A DNA stretch of 13,757 nt. Source: Oscillospiraceae bacterium (GTDB lineage Bacteria; Bacillota; Clostridia; Oscillospirales; Oscillospiraceae). Positions 7,210 through 13,240 of the stretch are shown here, in pieces (the first letter of the stretch is position 1; every line of letters begins with the position of its first letter). The position numbers were made by a program, and so were the translations under genes. The stretch is from positions 1 through 13,757 of the forward strand of contig JAIEIQ010000081.1 in the NCBI GenBank assembly GCA_029065305.1. Direction: 5' to 3'. The notes beneath the pieces are model-generated. The model saw only the letters and a list, made by a program, of their open reading frames with translations. It had not been told where the DNA came from and did not search any database.

Positions 7210-7749
7210 TCAAATCCCCAGCAGCAGCTTGGCTTTCAGCACGGCGGCGATGGTCTTGGCGTCCCGGATCTCCCCGGACAGCACCAGCTCCACCAGCCGC
7301 GCGAAGTCCATCCGCTCCACGTTCAAAAATTCGCCCTCGTCCAGCGCCGCCTCCCCGAAGGTCAGCTCCCGGGCCAGGTACATCCGGATGATCTCCCCGC
7401 AGTAGCCCGGGGAGGGGTACAGCTCCCCCAGGGACTGGAACGTCCCCGGCACCGCGCCGGTCTCCTCCCGCAGCTCCCGCAAAGCCGCCTGCTCCGGGTC
7501 CTCCCCGATCTCCAGCTTGCCCGCCGGGAGCTCCGTTAAAACCTTCTCGTAGGGGTAGCGGAACTGCCTGACCAGCAGCACCCGGTTCTCATCGTCCAGG
7601 GCCAGCACGCACACCCCGCCGGGGTGGTCCACCACCTCCCGGAAGGACCGGCCTCCGCCGGGCAGCTCCACCGTATCTCGTCGGATGTGCAGAATGCGGC
7701 CGCTGAAAATCTCCTCGCTGGAGATGGTCTTTTCCGTCAGCTCCATCAT
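7210..7749 (-). CDS. Nudix hydrolase, ADP-ribose pyrophosphatase type
   Basis: 179 residues, typical of bacterial ADP-ribose pyrophosphatases, which cleave ADP-ribose to AMP and ribose 5-phosphate with a divalent metal. The Nudix box is complete: GX5EX7REUXEEXGU fits the segment from G (GKLEIGE) through AALRELREETGA. The upstream FREVVDHPGGVCVLAL and the downstream LYPSPGYCGEIIRMYLA stretch are usual for this subfamily, which marks substrate choice by a Pro after the box. ATG 7749 is preceded by AAAGGAGG at seven bases; a second ATG lies one codon on. It lies 21 bp after the glycerophosphodiesterase gene and 16 bp before walR, so it is co-transcribed with the wall regulators. The link between the functions is unclear. 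ADP-sugar substrates other than ADP-ribose are possible. Confidence 0.9.
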   Translation of the reverse strand: MMELTEKTISSEEIFSGRILHIRRDTVELPGGGRSFREVVDHPGGVCVLALDDENRVLLVRQFRYPYEKVLTELPAGKLEIGEDPEQAALRELREETGAVPGTFQSLGELYPSPGYCGEIIRMYLARELTFGEAALDEGEFLNVERMDFARLVELVLSGEIRDAKTIAAVLKAKLLLGI

Positions 7750-7770
7750 CTCTGTTCCTCCTTTCCGTCG

Positions 7771-8829
7771 TTACGCGCCGGGGTTCAGCTCCGCGCCGGT
7801 GAGGGAGTCGCTGTACACGGCGGAGACGCCGGAGGCGAGAAGCTCCCGCGCCGGCGCCGGGTCGTTGACCGTGTGGACATAGACTCTGACGCCGTACTCC
7901 TGCGCGATGGGGGCGAAGGCCGGCTTCCACCAGCTGTCCCACATGGTGATGCCCTCCACGCCGTTCTTGGCGCAGTATGCCGCCAGGGTCCGGAAGGCGT
8001 CCTCCGTGCCGCCGAAGCCCTCGTTGTACAGGGTGTAGATATAGTGGGAGTAGCCGTAGGCGTTGTGCAGGGCGTCCCGCATATCCTGGCTGTAGAACTG
8101 GACAATGATCCGGTCGAAGACATAGCTGAGCCCCAGCTCCCTCGCGTCGGCCATCATCGCCCCGAACTGGACCACCGCCACATCGGTGTCGGTGTATTTG
8201 CTGTCGGTAATCACCGCCACATCCGGGTACTCGTCCAGCAGAAGCAGCAGGTCCTGGAAGGACAGGGGGGTGTATTTCTCCAGAATGGGCTTGGCGAGGA
8301 AGTCCTCCAGGGTGGGGATGGCGGACTCGTTGACCCCCTCCTGCCAGCCGCCCCGCCAGTCGTGGCGGAGCACCACCCTGCCGTCCGCCGTCAGCCGCAG
8401 GTCCACCTCAAAGACCCGGACGCCCTTGGCGTAGTTCTCCAAAAAGCCCTCCAAACAGTTGAGGGTGGTCACGCCGTCGATCTCCCCCATGCCGTGGGCG
8501 ATGGTCTGGGCGGCGGCTAAGATGTCCGTGGCGCTGGGGGAGCCCGCCGGGGGGACCTTCTCCGGAACAGCCGCCGGAGCCGGATCCTCCACCTGGACCG
8601 CCTCCCCGGCCTCGTCAGCCTCGCCGGGCGTCTGGGCGCTCCCCTCCGCCAGGCGGCGGGCCAGACGGCGGTCCAGCAGCTCCCGCAGGGAGGACGCCCC
8701 CGCCAGGCCGGCCAGCTCCTCCCCTCCGGCGGCGGCTGACGCCCCGGGCAGGGGGATCAGCCCGGAGAGGGTGAGCAGCGCCGCCAGCAGAACAGCGAAA
8801 AGTTTTCTTTGTTTGTGAAGCTTTTCCAT
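7771..8829 (-). CDS. Secreted glycerophosphodiester phosphodiesterase family protein
   Basis: 352 residues. It begins with a signal peptide or uncleaved anchor (KLHKQRK basic start, hydrophobic 10-27, PGASAAA about 28-34). An Ala/Glu/Pro-rich linker (about 35-100) follows, then a GDPD TIM-barrel domain (about 105-345). Catalytic-type residues are His112 (IAHGMG), Glu141 and Asp143 in FEVDLRLTADG, and His156 in LRHDW. GDPDs hydrolyse glycerophosphodiesters, and some bacterial ones act on teichoic acids. Here the Arg that normally follows the first His (AHRG) is Gly, as in a divergent secreted subgroup, so the substrate is uncertain. ATG 8829 has TGGAGG ten bases upstream and a promoter at 8864-8892. 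As first gene of the unit containing walRK, it fits a wall-associated role; that part is inference. Confidence 0.85.
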   Translation of the reverse strand: MEKLHKQRKLFAVLLAALLTLSGLIPLPGASAAAGGEELAGLAGASSLRELLDRRLARRLAEGSAQTPGEADEAGEAVQVEDPAPAAVPEKVPPAGSPSATDILAAAQTIAHGMGEIDGVTTLNCLEGFLENYAKGVRVFEVDLRLTADGRVVLRHDWRGGWQEGVNESAIPTLEDFLAKPILEKYTPLSFQDLLLLLDEYPDVAVITDSKYTDTDVAVVQFGAMMADARELGLSYVFDRIIVQFYSQDMRDALHNAYGYSHYIYTLYNEGFGGTEDAFRTLAAYCAKNGVEGITMWDSWWKPAFAPIAQEYGVRVYVHTVNDPAPARELLASGVSAVYSDSLTGAELNPGA

Positions 8830-8863
8830 TTGTGCAGTGCCTCCAGTGGAAAGAATATAGGTT

Positions 8864-8892
8864 AGTATACCATATTGGCGGGAAGAATTCCA
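8864..8892 (-). promoter_or_regulatory. Predicted promoter for the GDPD-Nudix-walRK-yycHI unit
   Basis: On the minus strand TATACT (8869-8864) is preceded by TGG, an extended -10. With a 17-bp spacer the -35 position is TGGAAT (8892-8887), a weak match. Transcription would start near 8857, about 28 nt before the ATG. No other gap in the six-gene unit is long enough for an obvious second promoter, except possibly within coding sequence. Confidence 0.55.
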
Positions 8893-8909
8893 GACAGAAA
8901 TTTCTTGGC

Positions 8910-8938
8910 TTGAAGAGTGGGAAAAGATGTGATATACT
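8910..8938 (+). promoter_or_regulatory. Predicted promoter for the 97-aa gene, smpB and ppiB
   Basis: TTGAAG (8910-8915), a 17-bp spacer, then TATACT (8933-8938) preceded by TGA, an extended -10. It diverges from the walRK-unit promoter; the two -10 boxes are 63 bp apart and nearly identical. Confidence 0.65.
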
Positions 8939-8964
8939 AAACCGGATACAGAGGAGGAGACAGG

Positions 8965-9258
8965 ATGAGAGAACTGATTCGAATCGGCAATGTCGTCTAT
9001 GATGTGTCCGGATTCAACAGCCGGGAGATGGAGATGCTCCGGCGGGCGCCGGAGGCCTTTCCGACCCGGCGGGTCCAGCCCCAGCTGGTCAGCGGGACCT
9101 ATACCAAGACGATCCGGGAAGCGGCGGACGGCGTGGAGAATGCCTCCAACGAGTTTTTCCAGGAGATGGGGGTTCTGTACCCCTCCTTCCGGGTTATCTC
9201 CACCAGCGCCGCCGCCCTGCCGGACGGCGTGCGCCTGTACATCGTGTACAGCGTATAG
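8965..9258 (+). CDS. Small uncharacterised protein, first gene of the smpB operon
   Basis: 97 residues, starting MRELIRIGNVVYDVSG. ATG 8965 has a good GAGGAG five to six bases upstream, and the promoter at 8910-8938 sits right in front. I do not recognise a family. It has no membrane segment, signal peptide or cysteine. Composition suggests an alpha/beta protein: beta start, central helix rich in Glu/Ala (IREAADGVENASNEFFQEMG) and a beta end (GVRLYIVYSV). Base composition and codon use match neighbouring genes. It precedes smpB by 22 bp, so it is co-transcribed with the ribosome-rescue factor; whether it acts in that process is unknown. Confidence 0.78.
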   Translation: MRELIRIGNVVYDVSGFNSREMEMLRRAPEAFPTRRVQPQLVSGTYTKTIREAADGVENASNEFFQEMGVLYPSFRVISTSAAALPDGVRLYIVYSV

Positions 9259-9280
9259 CGCACAGAAAGGAGGCGGGGGT

Positions 9281-9748
9281 ATGGCAGAGAAGAAGGGCGT
9301 GAAGATCGCGGCCCAGAACAGAAAGGCCCACCACGACTACTTCGTGGAGGACCGGTACGAGGCGGGCATTGAGCTCTTTGGTACAGAGGTCAAGTCCATC
9401 CGGGCGGGCACTCTGAATCTGAAGGACGCCTACTGCATCGCCAAAAACGGGGAGCTCTACCTCCACGGGATGCACATCAGCCCCTATGAGCACGGGAACA
9501 TCTTCAACCGGGATCCAGTGCGGCCCCGGCGTCTGCTGATGCACAAGCGGGAGATCAACAAGCTCCAGGCCTGGGTCCAGCAGGACGGCTACGCCCTTAT
9601 TCCCCTGAGCGTCTACTTCAAGAACGCCAGGGTGAAGATCGAGGTGGGCCTTTGCAAGGGCAAGAAGAACTATGACAAGCGGGACGCCGCCGCCAAGCGG
9701 GATGCCAAGCGGGATATCGACCGGGCTATGAAGGCCTACAACCAGTAA
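9281..9748 (+). CDS. smpB: SsrA-binding protein SmpB
   Basis: 155 residues, the usual SmpB length. SmpB binds the tRNA-like part of tmRNA and delivers it to stalled ribosomes for trans-translation. Recognisable blocks are NRKAHHDY (14-21), YEAGIELFGTEVKSIRAG, NLKDAY, YLHGMHISPYEHGN, PRRLLMHKREI and VKIEVGLCKGKKNYDKR, then a basic C-terminal tail that occupies the mRNA path in the ribosome. ATG 9281 has AAAGGAGG seven bases upstream; the frame runs open further upstream but overlaps the 97-aa gene there and lacks SmpB similarity. Its RNA partner ssrA lies about 600 bp downstream on the same strand. Confidence 0.97.
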   Translation: MAEKKGVKIAAQNRKAHHDYFVEDRYEAGIELFGTEVKSIRAGTLNLKDAYCIAKNGELYLHGMHISPYEHGNIFNRDPVRPRRLLMHKREINKLQAWVQQDGYALIPLSVYFKNARVKIEVGLCKGKKNYDKRDAAAKRDAKRDIDRAMKAYNQ

Positions 9749-9772
9749 GGGAATGAGAAAGGGAGGGAGCGT

Positions 9773-10297
9773 ATGAGCAATCCTATTGTCCACATAGAGC
9801 TGGAGAGCGGACAGGTGATGAGCGGGGAGCTGTACCCGGAGAAGGCCCCCAACACCGTCAGCAATTTTATCGCCCTGGCCAACAGCGGGTTTTACGACGG
9901 GCTGATTTTCCACCGGGTGATCCCCGGGTTTATGATCCAGGGCGGGGACCCGGAGGGCTCCGGCATGGGCGGCCCCGGCTACGCCATCCGGGGGGAGTTC
10001 TCCGGCAACGGGTTTGAAAAGAACGATTTGAAGCATACTCTGGGTGTGCTGTCCATGGCCCGGTCCATGCCGCCGGACAGCGCCGGAAGCCAGTTCTTTA
10101 TTATGGTGGGGGACGCGCCCCATCTGGACGGGCAGTACGCCGCCTTCGGGAAGATCACGGAGAACGCGGAGGCTGCGGTGGAGATCTCCCGGGTTCCCCG
10201 GAGTATGATGAACGACAAGCCCAAGAAGCCTCAGGTTATGAGGAGCATCCGGGTGGATACCCTGGGGGAAGAGTACCCGGAGCCGGAGAAGAAATAA
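9773..10297 (+). CDS. ppiB: Peptidyl-prolyl cis-trans isomerase, cyclophilin type
   Basis: 174 residues, a single cyclophilin domain with no signal peptide, so a cytoplasmic folding helper that speeds prolyl isomerisation. Active-site features are FHRVIPGFMIQGGD with Arg48, Phe53 and Gln56, SAGSQFFIM (103-111), and HLDGQYAAFGKI (117-128). The Trp of the human cyclophilin A site is His here, common in bacterial enzymes and usually linked to low cyclosporin binding. ATG 9773 is preceded by AAAGGGAGGGAG. It lies 24 bp after smpB and is probably co-transcribed with it. The C terminus is extended and charged (GEEYPEPEKK). Confidence 0.95.
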   Translation: MSNPIVHIELESGQVMSGELYPEKAPNTVSNFIALANSGFYDGLIFHRVIPGFMIQGGDPEGSGMGGPGYAIRGEFSGNGFEKNDLKHTLGVLSMARSMPPDSAGSQFFIMVGDAPHLDGQYAAFGKITENAEAAVEISRVPRSMMNDKPKKPQVMRSIRVDTLGEEYPEPEKK

Positions 10298-10320
10298 CGG
10301 CGCTGTTACAGAAAATTAAC

Positions 10321-10349
10321 TTGCTTTCCCACACGGGCTGTGCTATGCT
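10321..10349 (+). promoter_or_regulatory. Predicted promoter for ssrA
   Basis: TTGCTT (10321-10326), a 17-bp spacer, then TATGCT (10344-10349) preceded by TGC, an extended -10. Transcription would start near 10356, leaving a leader of about 7-8 nt to be removed from the mature tmRNA 5' end. Confidence 0.65.
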
Positions 10350-10363
10350 CAGTCCGTATATTA

Positions 10364-10731
10364 GGGGGTGTACCGGTTTCGACGGGGATGAGGAAGCGGG
10401 ATCAGCGGGCGGCGGCGCCTGGCCGCCTTAAAAACGGGCAACTTTTATAAATTAAAGAACAACGATAATCTTGTTCTTGCTGCCTGATTAACGGCAGCCG
10501 TCCGACCTAGGAGGACCGCGGCTTAGGAAGGGCGTCGTTTCGCGGTGAACGTGCGCATAGAAAGAGTTGACTGTGCCATGTATGATGACTCTCACCTGAC
10601 CGGCAGGCGTGGCGGCTTGCCTGCCGGAAGGGGAACGGAGGGGTAACGCCCCTCAAAATAACCGCCTGCGCCCGGAGAAAATCCCGTGGAATTGTTTTCG
10701 GACAGGGGTTCGACTCCCCTCACCTCCACCA
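10364..10731 (+). ncRNA. ssrA: Transfer-messenger RNA (tmRNA)
   Basis: About 368 nt. The 5' end GGGGGTGTACCGGTTTCGAC and the 3' end (T arm GGGGTTCGACTCCCC, then CACCTCC-A-CCA) are hallmark tmRNA ends. The acceptor stem pairs GGGGGTG (10364-10370) with CACCTCC (10721-10727) and has a G-U third pair, the alanine identity signal of AlaRS. CCA is encoded (10729-10731). The tag reading frame ends AAC AAC GAT AAT CTT GTT CTT GCT GCC TGA (10458-10487), giving a peptide ending NNDNLVLAA, the typical protease signal. I place the resume codon at AAG 10455 or slightly upstream. tmRNA with SmpB frees stalled ribosomes and tags the nascent protein. Confidence 0.97.
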
Positions 10732-10739
10732 AAACCGCA

Positions 10740-10775
10740 AACCACGCAATCTCAACGGTTGCGTGGTTTCTCTTG
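10740..10775 (+). terminator. Intrinsic terminator of ssrA
   Basis: A perfect 10-bp stem, AACCACGCAA (10740-10749) with TTGCGTGGTT (10759-10768), has a 9-nt loop and is followed by TCTCTTGTGTTT. It starts nine bases after the tmRNA CCA end. Confidence 0.8.
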
Positions 10776-10865
10776 TGTTTCCAATGGTTTAGCGGGAGCC
10801 TGATTGTAAACGAGGTTTTAATTCAACAATGAAAATCTTTATTGAATATTGAGAATTTAAACAAA

Positions 10866-10889
10866 ATTTACACACGGATTTGCACACGG
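10866..10889. repeat. Tandem 12-bp repeat at the left edge of the small-gene set
   Basis: ATTTACACACGG (10866-10877) is followed directly by ATTTGCACACGG (10878-10889), 11 of 12 identical. It lies in an AT-rich gap between ssrA and the small-gene set and resembles, in inverted orientation, the repeats at 13612-13631. Nothing else of note appears between 10776 and 10925. Confidence 0.6.
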
Positions 10890-10925
10890 GAGCGAGCCAC
10901 TTTCAAGTTATCAAGGAAATAAAGT

Positions 10926-10954
10926 GGGGTTGTGTCCAGCTTGGACACAACCCC
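10926..10954. terminator. Intrinsic terminator at the end of the small-gene set
   Basis: A perfect 13-bp stem, GGGGTTGTGTCCA (10926-10938) with TGGACACAACCCC (10942-10954), has a 3-nt loop. It starts five bases beyond the stop of the last minus-strand gene. The plus side has ATTTTTC and the minus side ACTTTATTTCC, so it probably works in both directions. Confidence 0.82.
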
Positions 10955-10959
10955 ATTTT

Positions 10960-11487
10960 TCACTTTTTGACAATGCAGTGGTAATACCGCTCCAGCTTAT
11001 CAGGCTGGGCGTCCTTGTCGTCCAGAAACGCCTTGGACATATACACATAGAAGTCCATACTGTTTGCACCAGCCTTCTCCGCCGCCTTGCAGTAGTCGGA
11101 GTACATCATGTTCATGGCGACATAGAACTTGAGGGGATCGCAGTCAATATTGCGCTGCTTCCTGGCCTCCTCCGTCTTCTCCATAGTCCAGTGGGGGCCG
11201 GTCGTGCCGTCCTCATTCTTCATGCGGCTGGTCCACTCCATGGCAGTCTCCCGGGTGAATTCGTGGCCGCTGCCGCTGTAAGGATACGGGCCGCTCTGTG
11301 CATGACGTTCCTGTCCGCTGTGCTCCTCTTCCTGCTCCGCGCTTCCCTTACAGAGCATCCGCAGCGTCTTGTACGCCTCCCGGTACCGGCCCAGACGCGC
11401 CGCAGACTCAGGCGTCAATTTCTGACTGCCAATCCGCTCCATTTCCTCCCATAGAATTTCCTTGTTCTTTTCAATCTGGCTTCTCAC
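10960..11487 (-). CDS. 175-aa protein of unknown function, phage/gut-Clostridia type
   Basis: 175 residues, soluble, no signal or membrane segment. It has a helical N-terminal part (about 1-50, LTPESAARLGRYREAYKTL) and a charged linker. The C-terminal domain (about 75-175) has FTRETAMEWTSRMKNEDG, GPHWTMEKTE, FYVAMNMMYSDY and FLDDKDAQPDKLERYY. I recall this pattern from hypothetical proteins of gut Firmicutes and their phages, possibly a DUF7841-type family, but I cannot confirm the name. The start is GTG 11487, overlapping the previous stop by 4 bp (GTGA), with GGAGG nine bases upstream; no earlier ATG is available. It is the last gene before the terminator at 10926-10954. The conserved aromatic and His residues suggest a binding surface, but the function is unknown. 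Confidence 0.85.
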   Translation of the reverse strand: MRSQIEKNKEILWEEMERIGSQKLTPESAARLGRYREAYKTLRMLCKGSAEQEEEHSGQERHAQSGPYPYSGSGHEFTRETAMEWTSRMKNEDGTTGPHWTMEKTEEARKQRNIDCDPLKFYVAMNMMYSDYCKAAEKAGANSMDFYVYMSKAFLDDKDAQPDKLERYYHCIVKK

Positions 11488-11681
11488 TCACTTACGCCTC
11501 CAATTTCCGATTTGATAGCGTCCAGCCGGGAAATAATCTCCCGCTGCCGCCGGTCGTAGATGGTCTGGGTCTTCTCCTGGCGGACGTTGGAATAGACATT
11601 CCAAAGCCCCATGCAGAAGTTAGCGAGGATTACCAGAATCCCCAGCGGCTCCGGCAGATTGTTCTGCGGATTTCTTTGCAT
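11484..11681 (-). CDS. 65-aa membrane protein with C-terminal coiled coil
   Basis: 65 residues: a short polar start (MQRNPQNNLPEP), one hydrophobic segment (about 12-32, LGILVILANFCMGLWNVYSNV) and a charged helical tail (about 33-60, QREIISRLDAIKSEIGG). This layout recalls small phage membrane proteins such as holin-associated ones, without clear family similarity. ATG 11681 lies inside the preceding 59-aa gene, giving a 62-bp out-of-frame overlap. AAGGTGG lies about six bases upstream as a possible ribosome binding site. The stop overlaps the next GTG. There is no other start before the membrane segment, so the overlap is probably genuine. Confidence 0.72.
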   Translation of the reverse strand: MQRNPQNNLPEPLGILVILANFCMGLWNVYSNVRQEKTQTIYDRRQREIISRLDAIKSEIGGVSE

Positions 11682-11799
11682 GCTCCACCACCTTCTTCGC
11701 CTGCGACAGCGCGGCGTCTCCCAGCTTGTTTCCCAGCTCCCGGCCCTGGGCGGTAAAAGCTACCGCGCCCAGGGCGAAGCCCAGCAGCACGCCGCCCAT
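11620..11799 (-). CDS. 59-aa small membrane-associated peptide
   Basis: 59 residues starting MGGVLLGFALGAVAFTAQGR, one Gly/Ala-rich hydrophobic segment (2-17), then an amphipathic, lysine-containing helix (LGNKLGDAALSQAKKVVEHA). Its ATG shares one base with the stop of the preceding 137-aa gene (TGATG), and GGAG lies eight bases upstream, so it should be translated by coupling. Its last 62 bp overlap the 65-aa gene in another frame. It is below common ORF-length cut-offs and easy to miss. The hydrophobic-plus-amphipathic layout recalls small YtxH-like or phage membrane peptides; I cannot assign a function. Confidence 0.65.
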   Translation of the reverse strand: MGGVLLGFALGAVAFTAQGRELGNKLGDAALSQAKKVVEHAKKSAEQSAGAAGDSGNPR

Positions 11800-12212
11800 C
11801 AGATGCGCTCCACGACAACAGCCACGTTGGAGACGGTGGCCGCAGCGCCGGACAGCACCAGGGTCAGGGCGGAATCATCGCCGCAGCAGAATTCCCGCAC
11901 CAGGGCCGCAATGGACAGCGTGACGGGGTTCCCGGCGGTGGAGACAGCGGCGGAGGCGGTCGCGCCGGGGACGGCCACGCCGTTGCGGAACAGGCTGACG
12001 GTGACGGTACCGGCGGCAGTGGGCGCGGCAGTGATGGACGCTTTGACGTCGTAATATCCGGCGTCGTTGCAGCCGTTGATGGTGATGCTGTTTCCGTTGA
12101 GGTTCAAATCACAGCCGTAGCGCCGGATGATGGACCCCAGGGCCAGCGTGCCGCCCACAGGAACGGCCTGGGCGGTGGTGTTGGCAGTAAAAATCGCAGA
12201 TTTGCAGCTCAT
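11799..12212 (-). CDS. TNF/BclA C-terminus-like beta-sandwich protein
   Basis: 137 residues, Ala/Thr/Val-rich, with alternating beta-strand pattern: TANTTAQAVPVGGTLALGSI, GYYDVKASITAAPTAAG, TVTVSLFRNGVAVPGATA and ALTLVLSGAAATVSNVAVVV. This matches the style of trimeric C1q/TNF-like heads at the ends of BclA-type collagen-like proteins, but no collagen repeat and no signal peptide are present. Cysteines at 3, 34, 48 and 109-110 could form disulfides. Similar stand-alone proteins are familiar from gut Firmicutes and phages. ATG 12212 has AAAGGAG eight bases upstream. An intrinsic terminator lies between it and the preceding gene, so its level may differ from theirs. A role as surface or virion decoration protein is a guess. 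Confidence 0.82.
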   Translation of the reverse strand: MSCKSAIFTANTTAQAVPVGGTLALGSIIRRYGCDLNLNGNSITINGCNDAGYYDVKASITAAPTAAGTVTVSLFRNGVAVPGATASAAVSTAGNPVTLSIAALVREFCCGDDSALTLVLSGAAATVSNVAVVVERI

Positions 12213-12243
12213 AGAAATTTCTCCTTTCAGGCTTGTGTATGAT

Positions 12244-12269
12244 AAAAGGGCGGGGCACCGGCCCCGCCC
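12244..12269 (-). terminator. Intrinsic terminator inside the small-gene set
   Basis: On the minus strand GGGCGGGGC (12269-12261) pairs with GCCCCGCCC (12256-12248) around a CGGT loop and is followed by TTTTATC. A perfect 9-bp GC stem with a T-run is a strong terminator. It separates the 188-aa gene from the 137-aa gene, either ending the first unit or acting as a partial stop. A further small GGCC/GGCC dyad lies near 12276-12288. I see no clear promoter between here and 12212. Confidence 0.8.
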
Positions 12270-12294
12270 GTATCCCGGCCAGCAGGGCCTAAAC

Positions 12295-12861
12295 TCAGAT
12301 GCTGCGGTTCCCGCCGCAGGTGCCGCAGGGATTGCACGGATTCATATTGAACCCGCTGGGAATGGTCTGCCCGGAGCAGGTGGTGGCCACGCCGTACAGA
12401 TTGGGCTTGGTCAGCATGTTGCACTCAATGCCGTCCAGCCTGCGGTTGAAGGCGCAGCAGCAGTCGTTGAGCTGCTGAGACAGGCCGGAGACCAGCTCCT
12501 TGGTGTAGAAGTTGTTCTTGAGGCTCATGTTCTCCATCTTCAGGTCGAAGATCTTCTCGGACTGCTGAGCCTCATAGATGCGGCTGGCCTGCCCCATGAC
12601 AGCGTCCCGGCTGTCCCGGATGGCAAGGCGGGTCGTCTCGCCCTGCTGCTCCGTCAGATACTGGGTGCGGGCGCTGTCGATGATCTCCCGCTTCTCCACC
12701 TCGCAGTTGGACACACGGTTACAGCCGCCCTCGGGGACGCAGCCCCCGCGGCTGCCCCAGCCGAAGCCATTGCCAAAGCCGCCGCCCAGAATGGCCCAGA
12801 TCACCAGGATCACGAACAGCACGCCGATCCAGCTCATTCCGCTCTTGGAATCCTCAGACAT
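12295..12861 (-). CDS. 188-aa membrane-anchored Cys-rich protein of unknown function
   Basis: 188 residues: a short polar start, one membrane segment (about 10-28, SWIGVLFVILVIWAILGGG), a Gly/aromatic stretch (GFGNGFGWGSRGG), a long predicted helix (about 54-130, with EVEKREIIDSARTQYL and SEKIFDLKMENMSLKNN), and a Cys-rich end. Eleven cysteines: 41, 47, 53, 134-136, 147, 162, 176, 179 and 182, including a CCC triplet and C-x2-C-x2-C near the C terminus (NPCNPCGTCGG). Metal binding or disulfide cross-linking is possible. ATG 12861 has AAAAAAGGAG upstream. I recall similar hypothetical proteins from gut Clostridia but know no function. The membrane anchor is unusual for a phage structural protein. 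The terminator at 12244-12269 follows. Confidence 0.82.
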   Translation of the reverse strand: MSEDSKSGMSWIGVLFVILVIWAILGGGFGNGFGWGSRGGCVPEGGCNRVSNCEVEKREIIDSARTQYLTEQQGETTRLAIRDSRDAVMGQASRIYEAQQSEKIFDLKMENMSLKNNFYTKELVSGLSQQLNDCCCAFNRRLDGIECNMLTKPNLYGVATTCSGQTIPSGFNMNPCNPCGTCGGNRSI

Positions 12862-12898
12862 TTTGTTTCACTCCTTTTTTAATATATATTCCAACGGC

Positions 12899-13240
12899 CT
12901 ATTTCAGCCGGGGGAATCTGGTTGTGCCCTTCCGGGCGCTCTTAGGGGCCTGGAAGGGCGGTTGTCCGCCGCCCAGTATCCTTTCAGCGTCGGCCTTCAG
13001 GGCCTCGGGAGTGGTGCCCAGAAGGCCGCAGACGGCCCTTCCCTGCATCGTGCTCCCATACCTGCGGTAGATCTCATTGACAGCCTGAGGCGTAATGCCC
13101 AGCTCCCGGGCTGTGGCGCTGACGCCGTCAAGACTGTCCGCCGTCCCGCTGATCGCCTCCTGTGCTTTCCGCACTGCCCCGTTTAGATTTGCGCTGGGAA
13201 ACATCCGCCCCACCGCCGCAAGCACATTGTCCAGGTTCAC
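12899..13240 (-). CDS. 113-aa protein of unknown function
   Basis: 113 residues, soluble. A helical N-terminal part (NVLAAVGRMFPSANLNGAV) is followed by a segment resembling a small helix-turn-helix (ARELGITPQAVNEIYRRYG, about 46-64) and by LLGTTPEALKADAERILGG; the tail is basic (SARKGTTRFPRLK). The helix-turn-helix reading is tentative; it could equally be a packing helix pair. The start is GTG 13240 with AAGGAG ten bases upstream. The first 113 bp overlap the end of the preceding 136-aa gene in another frame. There is no obvious family match. Confidence 0.75.
   Translation of the reverse strand: MNLDNVLAAVGRMFPSANLNGAVRKAQEAISGTADSLDGVSATARELGITPQAVNEIYRRYGSTMQGRAVCGLLGTTPEALKADAERILGGGQPPFQAPKSARKGTTRFPRLK

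Noticed and set aside
10851..10980. Open frame reading LHTDLHTG over the tandem repeat, possible C-terminal remnant of an integrase
   Set aside because: The frame is short and begins after a stop, the pattern comes from the 12-bp repeat itself, and no recombinase catalytic motif is visible.
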